DNA from: Mercurialis annua
Lineage: Eukaryota; Streptophyta; Magnoliopsida; Malpighiales; Euphorbiaceae
DNA length: 64,000 nt
Direction: 5' to 3'
NCBI RefSeq assembly: GCF_937616625.2
Contig: NC_065570.1
Location: 51,079,665 to 51,143,664 of the forward strand
How positions within the stretch are numbered: position 1 is the first letter of the stretch; each line of letters starts with the position of its first letter. The notes beneath the pieces were generated by a model. That model ran no database searches, was not told the origin of the DNA, and worked only from the letters and a program-made list of their open reading frames with translations. Of the stretch, positions 36,623 to 47,077 are shown in pieces. Position numbers and translations under genes: made by a program.

Positions 36623-36647
36623 AGCCCAGTAGGCCCAGCTATATAAT
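36623..36647 (+). promoter_or_regulatory. Paired site II motifs and TATA box of NF-YC10-like gene
   Basis: AGCCCA (36623-36628) and GGCCCA (36632-36637) are complements of TGGGCT and TGGGCC, the site II element of plant proliferation and replication genes. TATATAAT follows at 36640-36647, 65 bases before the ATG. Spacing and order make a compact core promoter. TCP-factor binding is an inference from the motif class. Confidence 0.55.
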
Positions 36648-36711
36648 TTCCAATTCCTACTTCATCAAGAAATTTTCAAAATCGAAACCGCCAGTCTGCA
36701 ACAAACAATCA

Positions 36712-38499
36712 ATGGCTTCCTCCAAGAAATCAAACAAAGAGGAACACACAAACAAAAACAAAAACAAAACAATCAAAACCAAAGAATCCCCAATCAAGAA
36801 CTTAAAATCACCCAACAAAGACAAACATAAAATCAAGAGCAAGTCTCCCAGTAGCAAAGTTAAAGAATCGCCCAAAGTCTCAATCGAAAAAGTTAAAAAT
36901 CAAGACTCAGACACACCCAGGAAATCAAAAATCAAGAATCAGACCAGCTCCAAATCTGACAAAAATCCTAAAAGAAAGGCGGAACCAGAAGAAGATGGAG
37001 AAGACGAGACATTGTGTAGCTTCCCAATGAGTAGAATAAGGAGAATAATCAAGGCTGAAGATGATAGTTCTAAATTGCCTCAACATGTTGTTTATCTTGT
37101 CAATAAAGCCACGGTACCATTCTCAATCTTCACAATTTCTGTTATGTTTACAATGTTAGGGTTAGGGTTTTAATTGTGTTTGAATTCTGGACCTCATTAA
37201 TTTGTTTGTTGATTGAATGGTTTCAGGAGATGTTTGTTGAACAGTTTGTTGAGAAAGCTTATGAATGCGCAGCTCGGGATAAAAAGAAAACTCTTGCTTA
37301 CAAGTACCTATGTAATCTCCTTTTCCATCTTTTAGATTATTTAGTTAAGTAAACATATAAGTAGCTAAAGTATGAAATTTTACTTCATTTCAGTAATTTC
37401 TTAGTTTGTAATGTTACAATCGCCTTACCGAATGTGCATACAAGTGAACCCTGATTAATTTTTTTTGTGCTATTTCTAGTGCTAGTCTTTCAGCAATTTC
37501 AAACATGTGGTAGCAAAAAATTATAAAGTCTAGAAACGCAAACTTGGGTGTTTATTATAATAAATTCATTTGATCTTCTTACAAGTGATGTTTGCCAAAT
37601 TGTCATTGTAGAACTTTCATATGAATGATCCTCAAAACTCAAATGTATAAATGGTTTTGGAAACTTATTTTGCTCTTCTGATGTAGAGTGTGGAGACAAA
37701 TATAGTTCCTGTGTAGCACGGATACGAAAACGCTGAAATAGGAAACACAGAAATGAGAAACATTGAAACAACATTATCTATAATAATATGTTGAAAATAT
37801 ATAGTTTTGGAGTTTCAGAAGTGCTTTTAGAAATAGAAACGAAACACCGAAATGTAGGATTTGAGAAGTTTCGTTTCTTCATAGTATAGATATATTGAGC
37901 TGCTACCCTGATAGGAGTACTACATATCACATGGAACTTGAAACATGTATGGAACTTGAAATTCATGCATCATTTGCTTGCAGGTCTTGTATTTTGGCTT
38001 AACTGTAAAGTATTTCCTAAGCAACAGAATACCACTGCCGGAATCCCAGCCTTGGGATTGTGCAGTGCTTAAATGACCTTAGAGTTATTACATTTTGCAA
38101 AATAATATTCCTGTATAATATTGAGATGGTGTTAAGATGCTTTCTTCTTGGTTTCAGCATCAGTTGTTGGCAAGCAGAGGAGATTTGACTTTCTTTCAGG
38201 TATTCCTTATCAACTTTTTTCTGTGCTGTGTTTCATCTTTTCATTTATTGCCAGTAAACTTTCGAGTAATAATTCCATGCAATAAACGTGTCGTCAATAT
38301 TTGACACAACTCTCATGTATTGACAAGTTTCACTTCTTTTAAACAATCAACAAATGTCAAAAAAATTATGTTGCTGAGTATTTTCATTTTTCAATGATGT
38401 TGGTATTCATTTTACTTGTTGATAGATTTTGTTCCCGAGCAACTAAAAGCTGAGGAAGCCTTGGGGCAGATAAAATCGGCAGAAACTGCTAAAAAATAG
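36712..38499 (+). CDS. NF-YC10: NF-YC10-like / DNA polymerase epsilon subunit C-like histone-fold protein
   Basis: Four exons, 36712-37113, 37227-37311, 38158-38199 and 38426-38499, give 603 nt and 200 residues. The first 100 residues are Lys/Ser-rich. The histone fold then runs FPMSRIRRIIKAEDD, VVYLVNKATEMFVEQFVEKA, KYLSSVVGKQRRFDFLS and DFVPEQLKAEEAL. Order and sequence match Arabidopsis NF-YC10, a CBFD/HMF protein closer to the small histone-fold subunits of DNA polymerase epsilon (Dpb3/POLE4 type) than to true NF-YC. For exon 2, GTAATC at 37312 is chosen over GTACCT at 37304 because only it joins exon 3 in frame. It probably works in the nucleus as a dimer with a Dpb4/NF-YB-like partner. 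The intron 2 repeat is described separately. Confidence 0.88.
37700..37890. repeat. TAGCACGGA-type repeat in NF-YC10-like intron 2
   Basis: GTGTAGCACGGATACGAAAA, then GCTGAAATAGG and TATATAGTTTTGGAGTTTC, match the repeat in BGAL8-like intron 11 in the same order. It accounts for part of this long (846-bp) intron. Confidence 0.5.
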
Positions 38500-40046
38500 A
38501 GCTCATTATACTACTTGAGATGATGGTACGCACACTTCCTTTGGTGCCTTAGTAAATCATTAGTTTTTTTGTAGGTTTCCCTTATGTTTTCAGTGGATTG
38601 CATGAAGCGACATTGTTCTCTAACAACGTAGACTAGATTTGCTGTTCATTTTGTATTCAAATGGCATTCTAATTTATTAGTTAAGACATTTCCTTGCTAG
38701 GTTTTAGATTGGGCTAATTCCTTGAGATGATGGTATGCACATTTTAGGCTCTTCTCTTTGCTCTAGATTGGCTGTGTAAACTTCAAAGAGAAAGCCATTG
38801 TTTCCCATCGACTTTGTATTGTATCCATGAGTATATGTTTTCGGAACGTAAGCGTTACTGTAAGCGAATGGAATTTTTCTCATCATCTCATGCAATGTAA
38901 ATGAGTTGATATTCCTCTTTGATCCTAAAAAAGATGGTTAATGATGCATGTTTCAGTAATAAAGCACATGAATTCTGGGTTTTGCCTTGAATACATATAT
39001 AGTTTGTTTCGGAAAACTAAACTGTGTAAGCAATGCAGCAATCTAAATTTTATTGCCAGTCTTGGAGAATTACAAGTATGTGAGATTTGTTCAATCCTTG
39101 TCTTATGTTGTAATTGAATTACGTCGAGTTGAAATACTATCAATCTCAAGCTTTGACTCTATAAGAAGTTTGAACTTTTTAATTCGAATTTGATCACATT
39201 TTAGGAGTTTGATTTGAGTTCGGTAAATTGAGAATTAAGATTGACTTAGTTACTGAAGTGAATTGTTATCTTTTTACATATTTTGTATGAAAATCTTGTG
39301 TCACCTAAGTAGTTTAGAGCACTGAGAAGGGCCTCATTCAAGATTAGGTTCATGGAGTAACTTGCCAACTAATTGCTGGGTCCATGGCTGATATGATGAA
39401 ATTGGCTCGTAACTGTAAATCTGCAAATGTCAACTTTATTTGGTACTAATCATTCTTCTCCGTCTGCATTATCATTCTGAATTGATCTTCTTTCAATTAT
39501 ATCATAATGAATTAATAAAAAGTGATAAAATTTTATATAGAATGCGTCTCCGACGTCATATGTGGATGGAGCCAGTGATATTTCATCATACTATTTTTTT
39601 GATTAAAAGAATGAATTTAGTTTTGTTATCATAAAACAAATAGTAGGAATATAAAATTGAGAAACAATTGAAATTAGAATTAGCTACCATTCTGCAATTA
39701 TAGATTGTTTTCTAGGAAAAATCCCTAACATGTTGAATAAAAGAATCGAATCGAACAGAACCGATTAAATCGTTTAGATAAAGAATCAGAGGCCAATTCA
39801 ATTCAATTCTTTTCTTAAAGTCATAAATATGATTCCATCTTTTTTAACCAAAAGATCGTAAAATATGAAATTCTTGACCTGTTAAACTATATAGATCATC
39901 CTATATTTTATTTCATAGCTAAAATATAATACATAATAGTTTTTAATGAATTTATTAGTTGAAATTTTGTATTAGTGTTTTTTTAACGGAGATAGAAATT
40001 ACATTATTACTACAACAAAACTACAAACAAAGCTATATATATATAT
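38500..40046. other. 3' flank of NF-YC10-like gene, intergenic
   Basis: Includes the probable 3' UTR up to about 38900. After that there are no exons or complete repeats I can support. Confidence 0.5.
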
Positions 40047-40746
40047 GGGTGTACATGGTCTGATTTGACTGGTTTATCATTGATATTTTAGTCCGAACTA
40101 ATTATATTGGTTTGGCAAATTTCCAAACCAAAATCAAACCACACACATTATGAACCAGCAAAATTAGTTTGTTTTGGTTTGATAATTTTTTCTTTGAAAC
40201 CATTTAAACCATCATCAAAAACTTATTTATTTATCTAAGATAAAGAAAATCTAAAAATTTTAAAATTTTAAAATATTTATTCAACATAAAAATAAAAGTT
40301 ATATTTATATAACAAACTATAATAATGACTAATAAATAAAAAAATATTTTATAATATAAATTTTTACATTTTATTAATATAATATTTTAACATTATAAAA
40401 ATATAACATTTATTTATCAATAATAAATATACAAATAGTTATTTTATTAGATGATATTTAAATATATTATTTTGTCAAGTACACTTTTTAAAAATAGTGA
40501 TAGAATTTTTATTTTTAAGTTATAATATTTATAATTTTAATAAAAATATGTATGTATGTGTATATATTGGTTTGATTTGGTTTATACTGGTTTATAATTT
40601 TTGAAACCGCAAACCAGACCAATAATTACTTGTTTTCTATTTTCTAAACCAAAATCAAAGCAACAATCTTCTAAACCGTAATATTTGGTTTGATTTGGTT
40701 GAATTGGTTTGACTTGATTGGTTTGAATTTTTTTTCTGTACAGCCC
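40047..40746. mobile_element. hAT-like MITE, about 700 bp
   Basis: Starts GGGTGTACATGG and ends CTGTACAGCCC; the outermost nine bases are complementary with one mismatch. TATATATA runs flank both ends, so an 8-bp duplication is possible but cannot be told from microsatellite sequence. Subterminal GGTTTGATTTGG repeats lie on both sides in opposite orientation, around a very AT-rich middle. Confidence 0.6.
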
Positions 40747-40759
40747 TATATATATATAC

Positions 40760-40990
40760 ATATTACTCTTTATAAATATGTGCAAATCCGCCATTCACGT
40801 CATCCACACCGTTTACATTGAATGCATCGCCGAGCTCGCCAATATGACGGAATGATGCCGTAGCCGCCGCTTCTGATGCTTCTCCAAATACCTTCAATAA
40901 TTTTTCAATATGTGCTCCCTCGTCTGCATATGAAAGATAGAACCTTAGACCTTTAGATTTTATGCCTCGCTCCTTAACCAATTGAGCTAG
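40760..40990 (-). mobile_element. tRNA-derived SINE candidate
   Basis: On the minus strand: AACCTCTAGCTCAATTGGTT then AAGGAGCGAGGC is a good box A region (tRNA-like TAGCTCAATTGG). AGGTTCTATCTTTC about 35 bases on is a degenerate box B. The body continues to about 40765. No intact cloverleaf and no clear A tail. A SINE fragment is the best reading; a tRNA pseudogene is the alternative. Confidence 0.5.
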
Positions 40991-41402
40991 AGGTTATTGG
41001 CTTTGTATTAGTGTTTACATTGTAAACATATAGACCTACGGCTTTATTTTTGAATAAATGATCAATTTACTTCCTCAACTTTGCACGTTTTTGGATCAAA
41101 CAGGTCTGCAACTTGCATTTTTCGGTCAGAAAGCCCCTCCCCTTCTCTCAGATAAGCAAGTGTGTTACATTCTCAAAAAAAATGGAAAAAGTTTTAAATA
41201 ACCCCTCAATATTTTATTTCTCTTAAATTAATACTTAATAATTTTAATTTTCAATTACATATTTTAATTTTAAAAATCCAATAACTAATTTAATTTTTAA
41301 TAAAAAATAAAGAATCTTTTTATACCTTCTTCTTCTTCTTCTTTTCTCTTTGTTCCGACCACCACGGTCCGCCGCCGCCGTCCCCCCACCTCCTCAGGCG
41401 AG

Positions 41403-41622
41403 CTCCTCGCCTGAGGAGCAGATCTATGTTTGCTTCTCGCCTGAGGAGCAGCAGTTCCTTTAATGAGGAGCTGCTACTCCACATTGCTCCTCTAAACGAG
41501 GAGCAGCAGCTCCTCCTCGCCTGAGGAGCAGATCTGTGTTTGCTTCTCGCCTGAGGAGCAGCAGTTCCTTTAATGAGGAGCTGCTACTCCACACTGCTCC
41601 TCTAAACGAGGAGCAGCAGCTC
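41403..41622. repeat. 110-bp tandem duplication rich in GAGGAGCAG hairpins
   Basis: Two copies with a 110-bp period (41403-41512 and 41513-41622) differ at few positions. Each contains several self-complementary blocks such as CTCCTCGCCTGAGGAG and GAGGAGCAGCAGCTCCTC. It forms the core of the outer Mutator-like element and is far more GC-rich than its surroundings. Confidence 0.88.
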
Positions 41623-41880
41623 CTTCTCGCTTGAGGAGCGGTTTGTGATGAAGTGGGAGCGGTTCGGACGGAGTGGAGTCGGGCGGTTTCCGGTGGTTTA
41701 GATTCAGTGGCGGATCCAGGATTTTGATATGGTGGGGTCCATTTATATACTAAAATTTATGCTATAAAAATATATAAATTCTCAACAAGTAAAGATTTTA
41801 TGATCATCCTAAACGAATTTGTATAGAATATTCAAGAATTATATCATTACTCGCACTACAAAATACTCGTAAGCTATTAT

Positions 41881-42776
41881 ATCATATTATGAACAAAGGA
41901 TCAAATCGCCCCCTCAACTTGGCACGAAATATCAAATAAGTCATTCTCACCGCTTTTGGTACAAACAAACCCAAAAGTTGCGTTTTTAGCTCAAAAAGCT
42001 CCTCCCCCACTCTCACCCAAGCAAGTGTGCTACACTCTCCATAAAAAAAATGAAAAAAGTTTAAAAAGACCCTTAATATTTAATTTATCTCTTAAATTAA
42101 TTCTCAATAAATTTAATTTTCAATTACATCTTTTAATTTTTAAAAATTCAGTAATTAATTGAATTTTTAACAAAAATTTAAGGGATCTTTTTTTCTCTTT
42201 TTCCCATTTCTTCTTCTTCCCCCTTCTTCTTCTCCCTTTTTCTTCTTCTTTCTCCTTCTTTTTTTCCTTCTCCGGCCACCAACCAATAACCTAAAACAGA
42301 TTGTTCATCTTTTTTGGGATGAACAAACGAGCTGTTCATCCCAAAAGGGATGAACAAAATGAGTTCATCCCTTTTGGGATGAACACACGCTGTTCATCCC
42401 AAAAGGGATGAACAAATAGATCTGTTCATCCCTTTTGGGATGAACAAGTAGGTGAATTCCGGTGGCGGCGGGTGGCGGTTTCCGATGTGTTAGAATTAGG
42501 TTTATTTAGGTTTAATTAAATTAAATTAAATTAGTGTTAAATGGAATTTAATTATATTTAATTAGGATTTAATTAGGATTAATTACATTTAAAAATTATA
42601 ATTAGTAAATCCCACTCTCTTGAGGGATCTTTTTGATATGAAAATACAAGTTGCGGGTTTTTTTGATACGAAAACGCAAGTTATGGGTTAGTTTGTACCA
42701 AAAGCGACGAGAATGACTTTTTTGATATTTTGTGCCAAGTTGAGGGGGTGAATTGATCCTTTATTCATCATATTAT
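41881..42776. mobile_element. Inner Mutator-like MITE with palindrome-array core
   Basis: The element is 41891-42766 (876 bp). The left end is GAACAAAGGATCAAATCGCC and the right end, on the other strand, GAATAAAGGATCAATTCACC. The inverted match continues through CAACTTGGCAC, TCATTCTC and CTTTTGGTACAAAC. A perfect 10-bp target duplication ATCATATTAT (41881-41890 and 42767-42776) fits the Mutator class. It belongs to the same family as the outer element but has a different core (42302-42446). Confidence 0.88.
42302..42446. repeat. Five-unit array of 22-24-bp palindromes
   Basis: Units lie at 42302-42325, 42333-42356, 42363-42384, 42391-42414 and 42423-42446. Each has arms TGTTCATCCC and GGGATGAACA, the third lacking the outer base pair and the first having a mismatch. 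The four-base centre alternates AAAA and TTTT from unit 2 on, so successive units are inverted relative to each other. Spacers are unrelated. Confidence 0.95.
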
Positions 42777-43092
42777 TATCTAATTTTATTTGTAAATTAT
42801 TTTTTATCAACCTTGTTGCATATAGTCGAATTAGTAAACTTAAAAAAAAATTACTATATTAGACTACAAATGAATTTAAATATTTTTATAATATCTCAGT
42901 GTGGTTCACAAAAACATATTTTTAGAAAAATCAAATTATAAATTATTAAACAAAAATTTAATAAACAGTTAAATGAATAGACACTTTGAAATATAATAGT
43001 ACCTAATAAAATATGAAAAAGATTTATAATTTTCTAATGTATATTTACAGTTTATTCGTAAACAAAAATATAAAATATCACCTATATATACG

Positions 43093-43194
43093 AAAAATAT
43101 ATGTATCTTTTTTTGAGAATAAAAATATATGTATCTTAATAATTAAACTTCAATTACTTTTCTTTTTTTTTTTGAAAATTAACTTCAATTACTT
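43093..43194. repeat. Two micro-insertions with direct repeats
   Basis: AAAAATATATGTATCTT at 43093-43109 and 43121-43137 brackets an 11-base insert TTTTTGAGAAT. AACTTCAATTACTT at 43146-43159 and 43181-43194 brackets a 21-base insert made of a T run, then GAAAATT. Both look like target duplications around extremely short retroposed tails. Confidence 0.65.
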
Positions 43195-43797
43195 AATATT
43201 TGATTTGTTGCACTTAGTAGAACTTATATTTTCAGTTTAAGCCTACATAGGGTTTTAAAAGAGTTTTTTTTTTTTTTAATTAAACAAAAGTTTAGTAAAT
43301 GGACATATAATTTAGATTATATTTTGAGTTAGATTTGATAGAAAAAAATCTATAAAATTTATTTAGTTGATTTTTGTTAAACCTCTTTCACCGTTTACAT
43401 TCTACTGCACTAGCTTAGTGGGATTCTTATTTTATTATTGAAACTTAATTATATGTAGTATTAGTAAACTTTTATTTTCTGAAAAATACCCTTATATACA
43501 TAGATCCGCCTCTGTTTAGATTTAAGTGTTTAAAATATAATTAGACTAATTAGGTTTAGTTAGAATTAATTATTTTTAATTAAGGTTGTAATTGTGATTA
43601 ATTAGAATTAGTTAGCTTAATTAGCAATCTCACTCTCTTTTTGGAGTGTTTTTGTGTCAGAGGGGCTGATTTGACCGAAAACGCAAGTTGTGGGTCTGTT
43701 TGACTCAAAAACGTCCAAAATAACTCATTTGATATTTCGTGAGGGGATGAATTGATCTTTATTCCTTTAGTTTTTACTTATACTTAGGATGGGGTGT

Positions 43798-43827
<30 letters not shown>
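43798..43827. repeat. Thirty-base poly(G) run
   Basis: Thirty consecutive G directly after GGATGGGGTGT, just outside the nested element. It could form a G-quadruplex in DNA. The true length in the organism may differ because such runs are hard to sequence. Confidence 0.9.
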
Positions 43828-43828
<1 letters not shown>

Positions 43829-44797
43829 TTATTGGAATCCTTGTTATTTTAGTCGGAAATAAGATAGAAAGGAAATTTAATCGGAATGAATAAGCATTTT
43901 TTTATGATTGATCTGTATAAACATCAACAACTCCGAATTAGATCAGTTTCACCTTCATGCTGCTAAAATTTTCAAACCATTAGGTGTTTTTACAATCTAA
44001 ACCAGATTTTTTTAATTTTGTTATATTATTCCGGATTCATTTTTTCGCTGTAATTATATCCAGTTTTTCAAAATTCATTTAATTTTCTCATATGACTGTG
44101 ATGGTGCCAAAAACACATACCGTTTCGACATTTTGCAAATTTATCTAAAACTTTTAAAGTTAAATATATTCCAATTTGACAATATTGCAACAATTCTATT
44201 CATTTTTTCCTACCCAAATTGTGTCAATTTTTCACCTAAATGCAATACCTATTTATCTTATATGGCTTTTTGATATTTTTAACTTTAAACTTGTCTTTTT
44301 TTTTTATTGAAAGTTAGAGAAGTAAAATTAGATTTTGATGATGTTTTTGATCTTTTTAAGATTAAAAGTTAAATTTATAACATTTTGCAAGATGAGTTTT
44401 TCTAATTACAAAATTAATATATTTTTTAAACTGAAAATTGGAATAATTGAATTGATTAGAGTAAAAATGGGTACAATTATAAAACAATTCTCATTTTTGG
44501 TTAACTTTGCAAATTGAGGAATTTTTTTGGCTTTTCAGTGCCACCTAATTACTAGGCAAAATTCCATCATGATATTTCCATGTGGACAACATTACACCGT
44601 GGCATAGCCACATGGGTAAAATTAAATCACTTTTAAAAAATTGAATAAAATTATAGCAAAAAGATGAAATTAGGATACTATAATTAAAATTATTTAATTT
44701 AAATTGTAAAAACACGTAAAAATTTGAATTTTTAAAACTATTAGTTTTAGACTTATTGAAGCTTTCAACTAGTTGAACCAGTTGAACTATAAATTAA
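43828..44797. other. Intergenic, no gene seen
   Basis: AT-rich, with no reading frame, RNA or clear repeat that I can support. Confidence 0.5.
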
Positions 44798-45264
44798 TAC
44801 TCCCTCCGTCTCAATAGAGTTGTCCATTTTGCCTTTATCACACAGCTTAAGAAAAAAAATTATTACTTATGGATTTTGTAAAATTTTCCTTATTTTTCTT
44901 GTCATACCTCTATTTAATAAAATTGGGATTCCCTCAAGTTCAAAATGAACTTGAAAGGGGTCATGTTCACGTGTAGATCAAAAAAGCACAATTTTAATCA
45001 AATTAATTTACACCGTTCATTTTATAATGAACGGTATAGATCGTAAACATGACCCCCTCAAGTTCATTTGAACTTGAGGGAATTCCAAATCTATTTATAT
45101 AGAGTCCACTTGCAATTTATTTTCAATTTACTCATTAGTGGATTTTAAATAGGGTTAATAAAGAAAAACTGAGTGTAAAAGTTAGTTACTTTTTGAAAGT
45201 GAACAAGAATTTTGGGATAAAAATATTTTTCAAAGTGGACAACTCTATTGGGACGGAGGGAGTA
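44798..45264. mobile_element. Stowaway-type MITE carrying a nested foldback
   Basis: The element is 44800-45262 (463 bp) with a TA target duplication. It starts CTCCCTCCGTCTCAATAGAG then TTGTCCA, and ends in the exact complement (TGGACAACTC...GACGGAGGGAG), about 27 bp of inverted repeat. Inside, about 44923-45091 is a second inverted-repeat element with ends GATTCCCTCAAGTTCAAAAT and its complement and an inner GTTCATTTTATAATGAAC palindrome. It is related to 30222-30402. Confidence 0.86.
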
Positions 45265-45360
45265 TCATTGACATCTCCAACGGTCTCTCTAAAATTGACA
45301 AACTTTCTAATTTAAAGAATTTTGTCAATAAATTAAAATCTAATGGATTCTCTAAAGTTT

Positions 45361-45425
45361 AGAACAAACCCACCATTGGGTCTGTTCTTGTAAAACAAGA
45401 ACTCGTCAAACGGTGGGTTTGTTCT
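45361..45425. repeat. Nested perfect inverted repeat
   Basis: AGAACAAACCCACC (45361-45374) pairs perfectly with GGTGGGTTTGTTCT (45412-45425). Inside lies a second stem, GTTCTTGT with ACAAGAAC. The whole folds into a stem with an inner hairpin. It may be the core of an old MITE whose outer ends are lost. Confidence 0.75.
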
Positions 45426-47077
45426 TCTTCAATAAACGAAGTTAATGTAAATTATTTTTTATAAAAATATATAAATTTGTTGAACATTAGTATGTTATTT
45501 TCAATCATGTTAAGATCATCTTATCCGGTAAAGAACTAGAGTCACACCCAGCTGGTAAGGTAAATAGCACACAAGAGCAAGAATAAGAGTGCATGATTGG
45601 ATGAAAGATGGGCCAGGATATTAAATATGGATGAACTTCGGGTTGGTAGGCCAATGCACCCAAAACTGACAAACCACCATATTTAGAGCACTCATCATAT
45701 TCACTAACTAAAACAAGCAAATCACATCTATTTCTTAAAATTGTGGCAACCAAATTTCAGATTTTACCAAAAATAAAAATATATTTACAAGTGAAATCAA
45801 AGCAATCATGCAACTCTCTGTTTCCCCACTTGATTTCCCTTCATGTTTTTCTGATTTTCTAAGCAAACATAGTTGCTCAAACTGTACTATTTTTTGCTCT
45901 CTCTCCACTAATTCTACTTCACCTTTTCAAGAAAGATTAGGGTACTAACAGCTAATTGATTAAACATCCGACTGATAACGAAAAAAATATTAAAACTTTA
46001 ATTTATATCAAAATAATAATAAAATTTGAGTTTTTATTTCATAATAAGAAATTTCAGACTAAATAGATTGACGCACCAATCAATGATATATTTAAAAATA
46101 TATTATTCTGTAAGACGCCACGTTAGATGATGAATGTATAGCAACCAATATAGTAATATTTCAATAGTGGCTTCACTCAGTCCCTATGTTAAATTGGAAA
46201 ATAACTCGTATGAAATAAAATTTAAATTTTTGAGTAATTTACTACAAATTAAAGTTTTGATATCAAATCAAAACTTTGATAAATGTGAGTGTCCAAAAGA
46301 ATTGGGACATGCAAAGATTATCTGCCTAACACGAAAAAATTGTGGGTTAAAGTTGAGATTAAACATGTTGGCGTCATAAACAAATCAATCCGTTTAAAAT
46401 ACGGTTTAAAGTGTGTTGTGCTTGGATTGACACTCGAACCCAATTGATCCGTTTATGTCCCGACTCTAGACATGATGTTCTGTCGTGTCAATCCGATCCA
46501 GCACGTTATCAATAAATATGTTAACCGGGTGTAATTATATTCAACCCATTTAAAAAATAAGTTAAACGTATTGTATCCAATTTAACTCATATTTAACATA
46601 TTTATAATAAATGTGTTAAATAGTTCGTGTTTATAATTACCCATATCAATGCAATTTTTCAATAAATAGATTACATAGTCGTACTGTTACCACCCATAAT
46701 CAAACCACTAGATTAAACGAGATATACGGAATGACGTCCATAACCTGTTTAACTCTTATATTGTGTCGTATTGACACGATTACAAATAAATCATGTTCAT
46801 ATTGATCGTAATCGTATTAACAAAATAAAGACACGACAAACAACCCGTTTTTACAGCCTGCAAATGTTTGATACTTCTTAGGTTTTTAACTCAACAACTT
46901 ATTAAGTTTTGTAACTAAAAATGTACATTAGACCTAACTTCATCCTCTCCCTTCCATATTAAAAACCCTCTTTCCCAATTCTTAACAAGTATCAAACACT
47001 TGCTCTACCAAATAGCAAGGACCACTTCTTTTTCTACAAATATTTCTTGCTTCCAAAAACTATAACCTAGCATAAAA
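45426..47077. other. Upstream region of the first arabinogalactan gene
   Basis: 45505-45760 is less AT-rich and non-repetitive but has no recognised coding content. About 46390-46860 has dispersed phrases such as AACCCGTTTTTACAG, TGTCGTATTGACACG and AATCCGATCCAGCACG typical of an old hAT-like element. A TATTAAAAA at 46957-46965 could be a weak TATA box for the gene starting at 47078. Confidence 0.35.

Larger units (their letters stand above)
41697..43522. mobile_element. hAT-type element, middle level of the nest
   Basis: The element is 41705-43514. It starts CAGTGGCGGATCCAGGA and ends with the related complement of CAGAGGCGGATCTATG. The 8-bp target duplication TTTAGATT is perfect (41697-41704 and 43515-43522). 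Without the inner insert it is about 0.9 kb with no transposase frame, so it is non-autonomous. It interrupts the outer Mutator-like element. Confidence 0.82.
41042..43774. mobile_element. Outer Mutator-like MITE of a three-level nest
   Basis: The element is 41052-43764. The left end reads GAATAAATGATCAATTTACT then TCCTCAACTTTGCACG. The right end on the other strand reads GAATAAAGATCAATTCATCC. Related subterminal blocks (AACTTGCATTTTTCGGTCA against its complement) continue the inverted repeat. The flanks CTTTATTTTT (41042-41051) and CTTTAGTTTT (43765-43774) form a 10-bp target duplication with one mismatch. Removing the hAT insert leaves about 0.9 kb with a GC-rich hairpin core at 41390-41640. 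Confidence 0.72.

Noticed and set aside
37114..37173. Read-through of NF-YC10-like exon 1 to a stop at 37171
   Set aside because: GTACCA at 37114 is a donor and the next exon (37227) continues the conserved histone fold; the extension is intron.
37304..37311. GTACCT at 37304 as the exon 2 donor
   Set aside because: Joining there to 38158 gives a stop within a few codons; GTAATC at 37312 keeps the family sequence.
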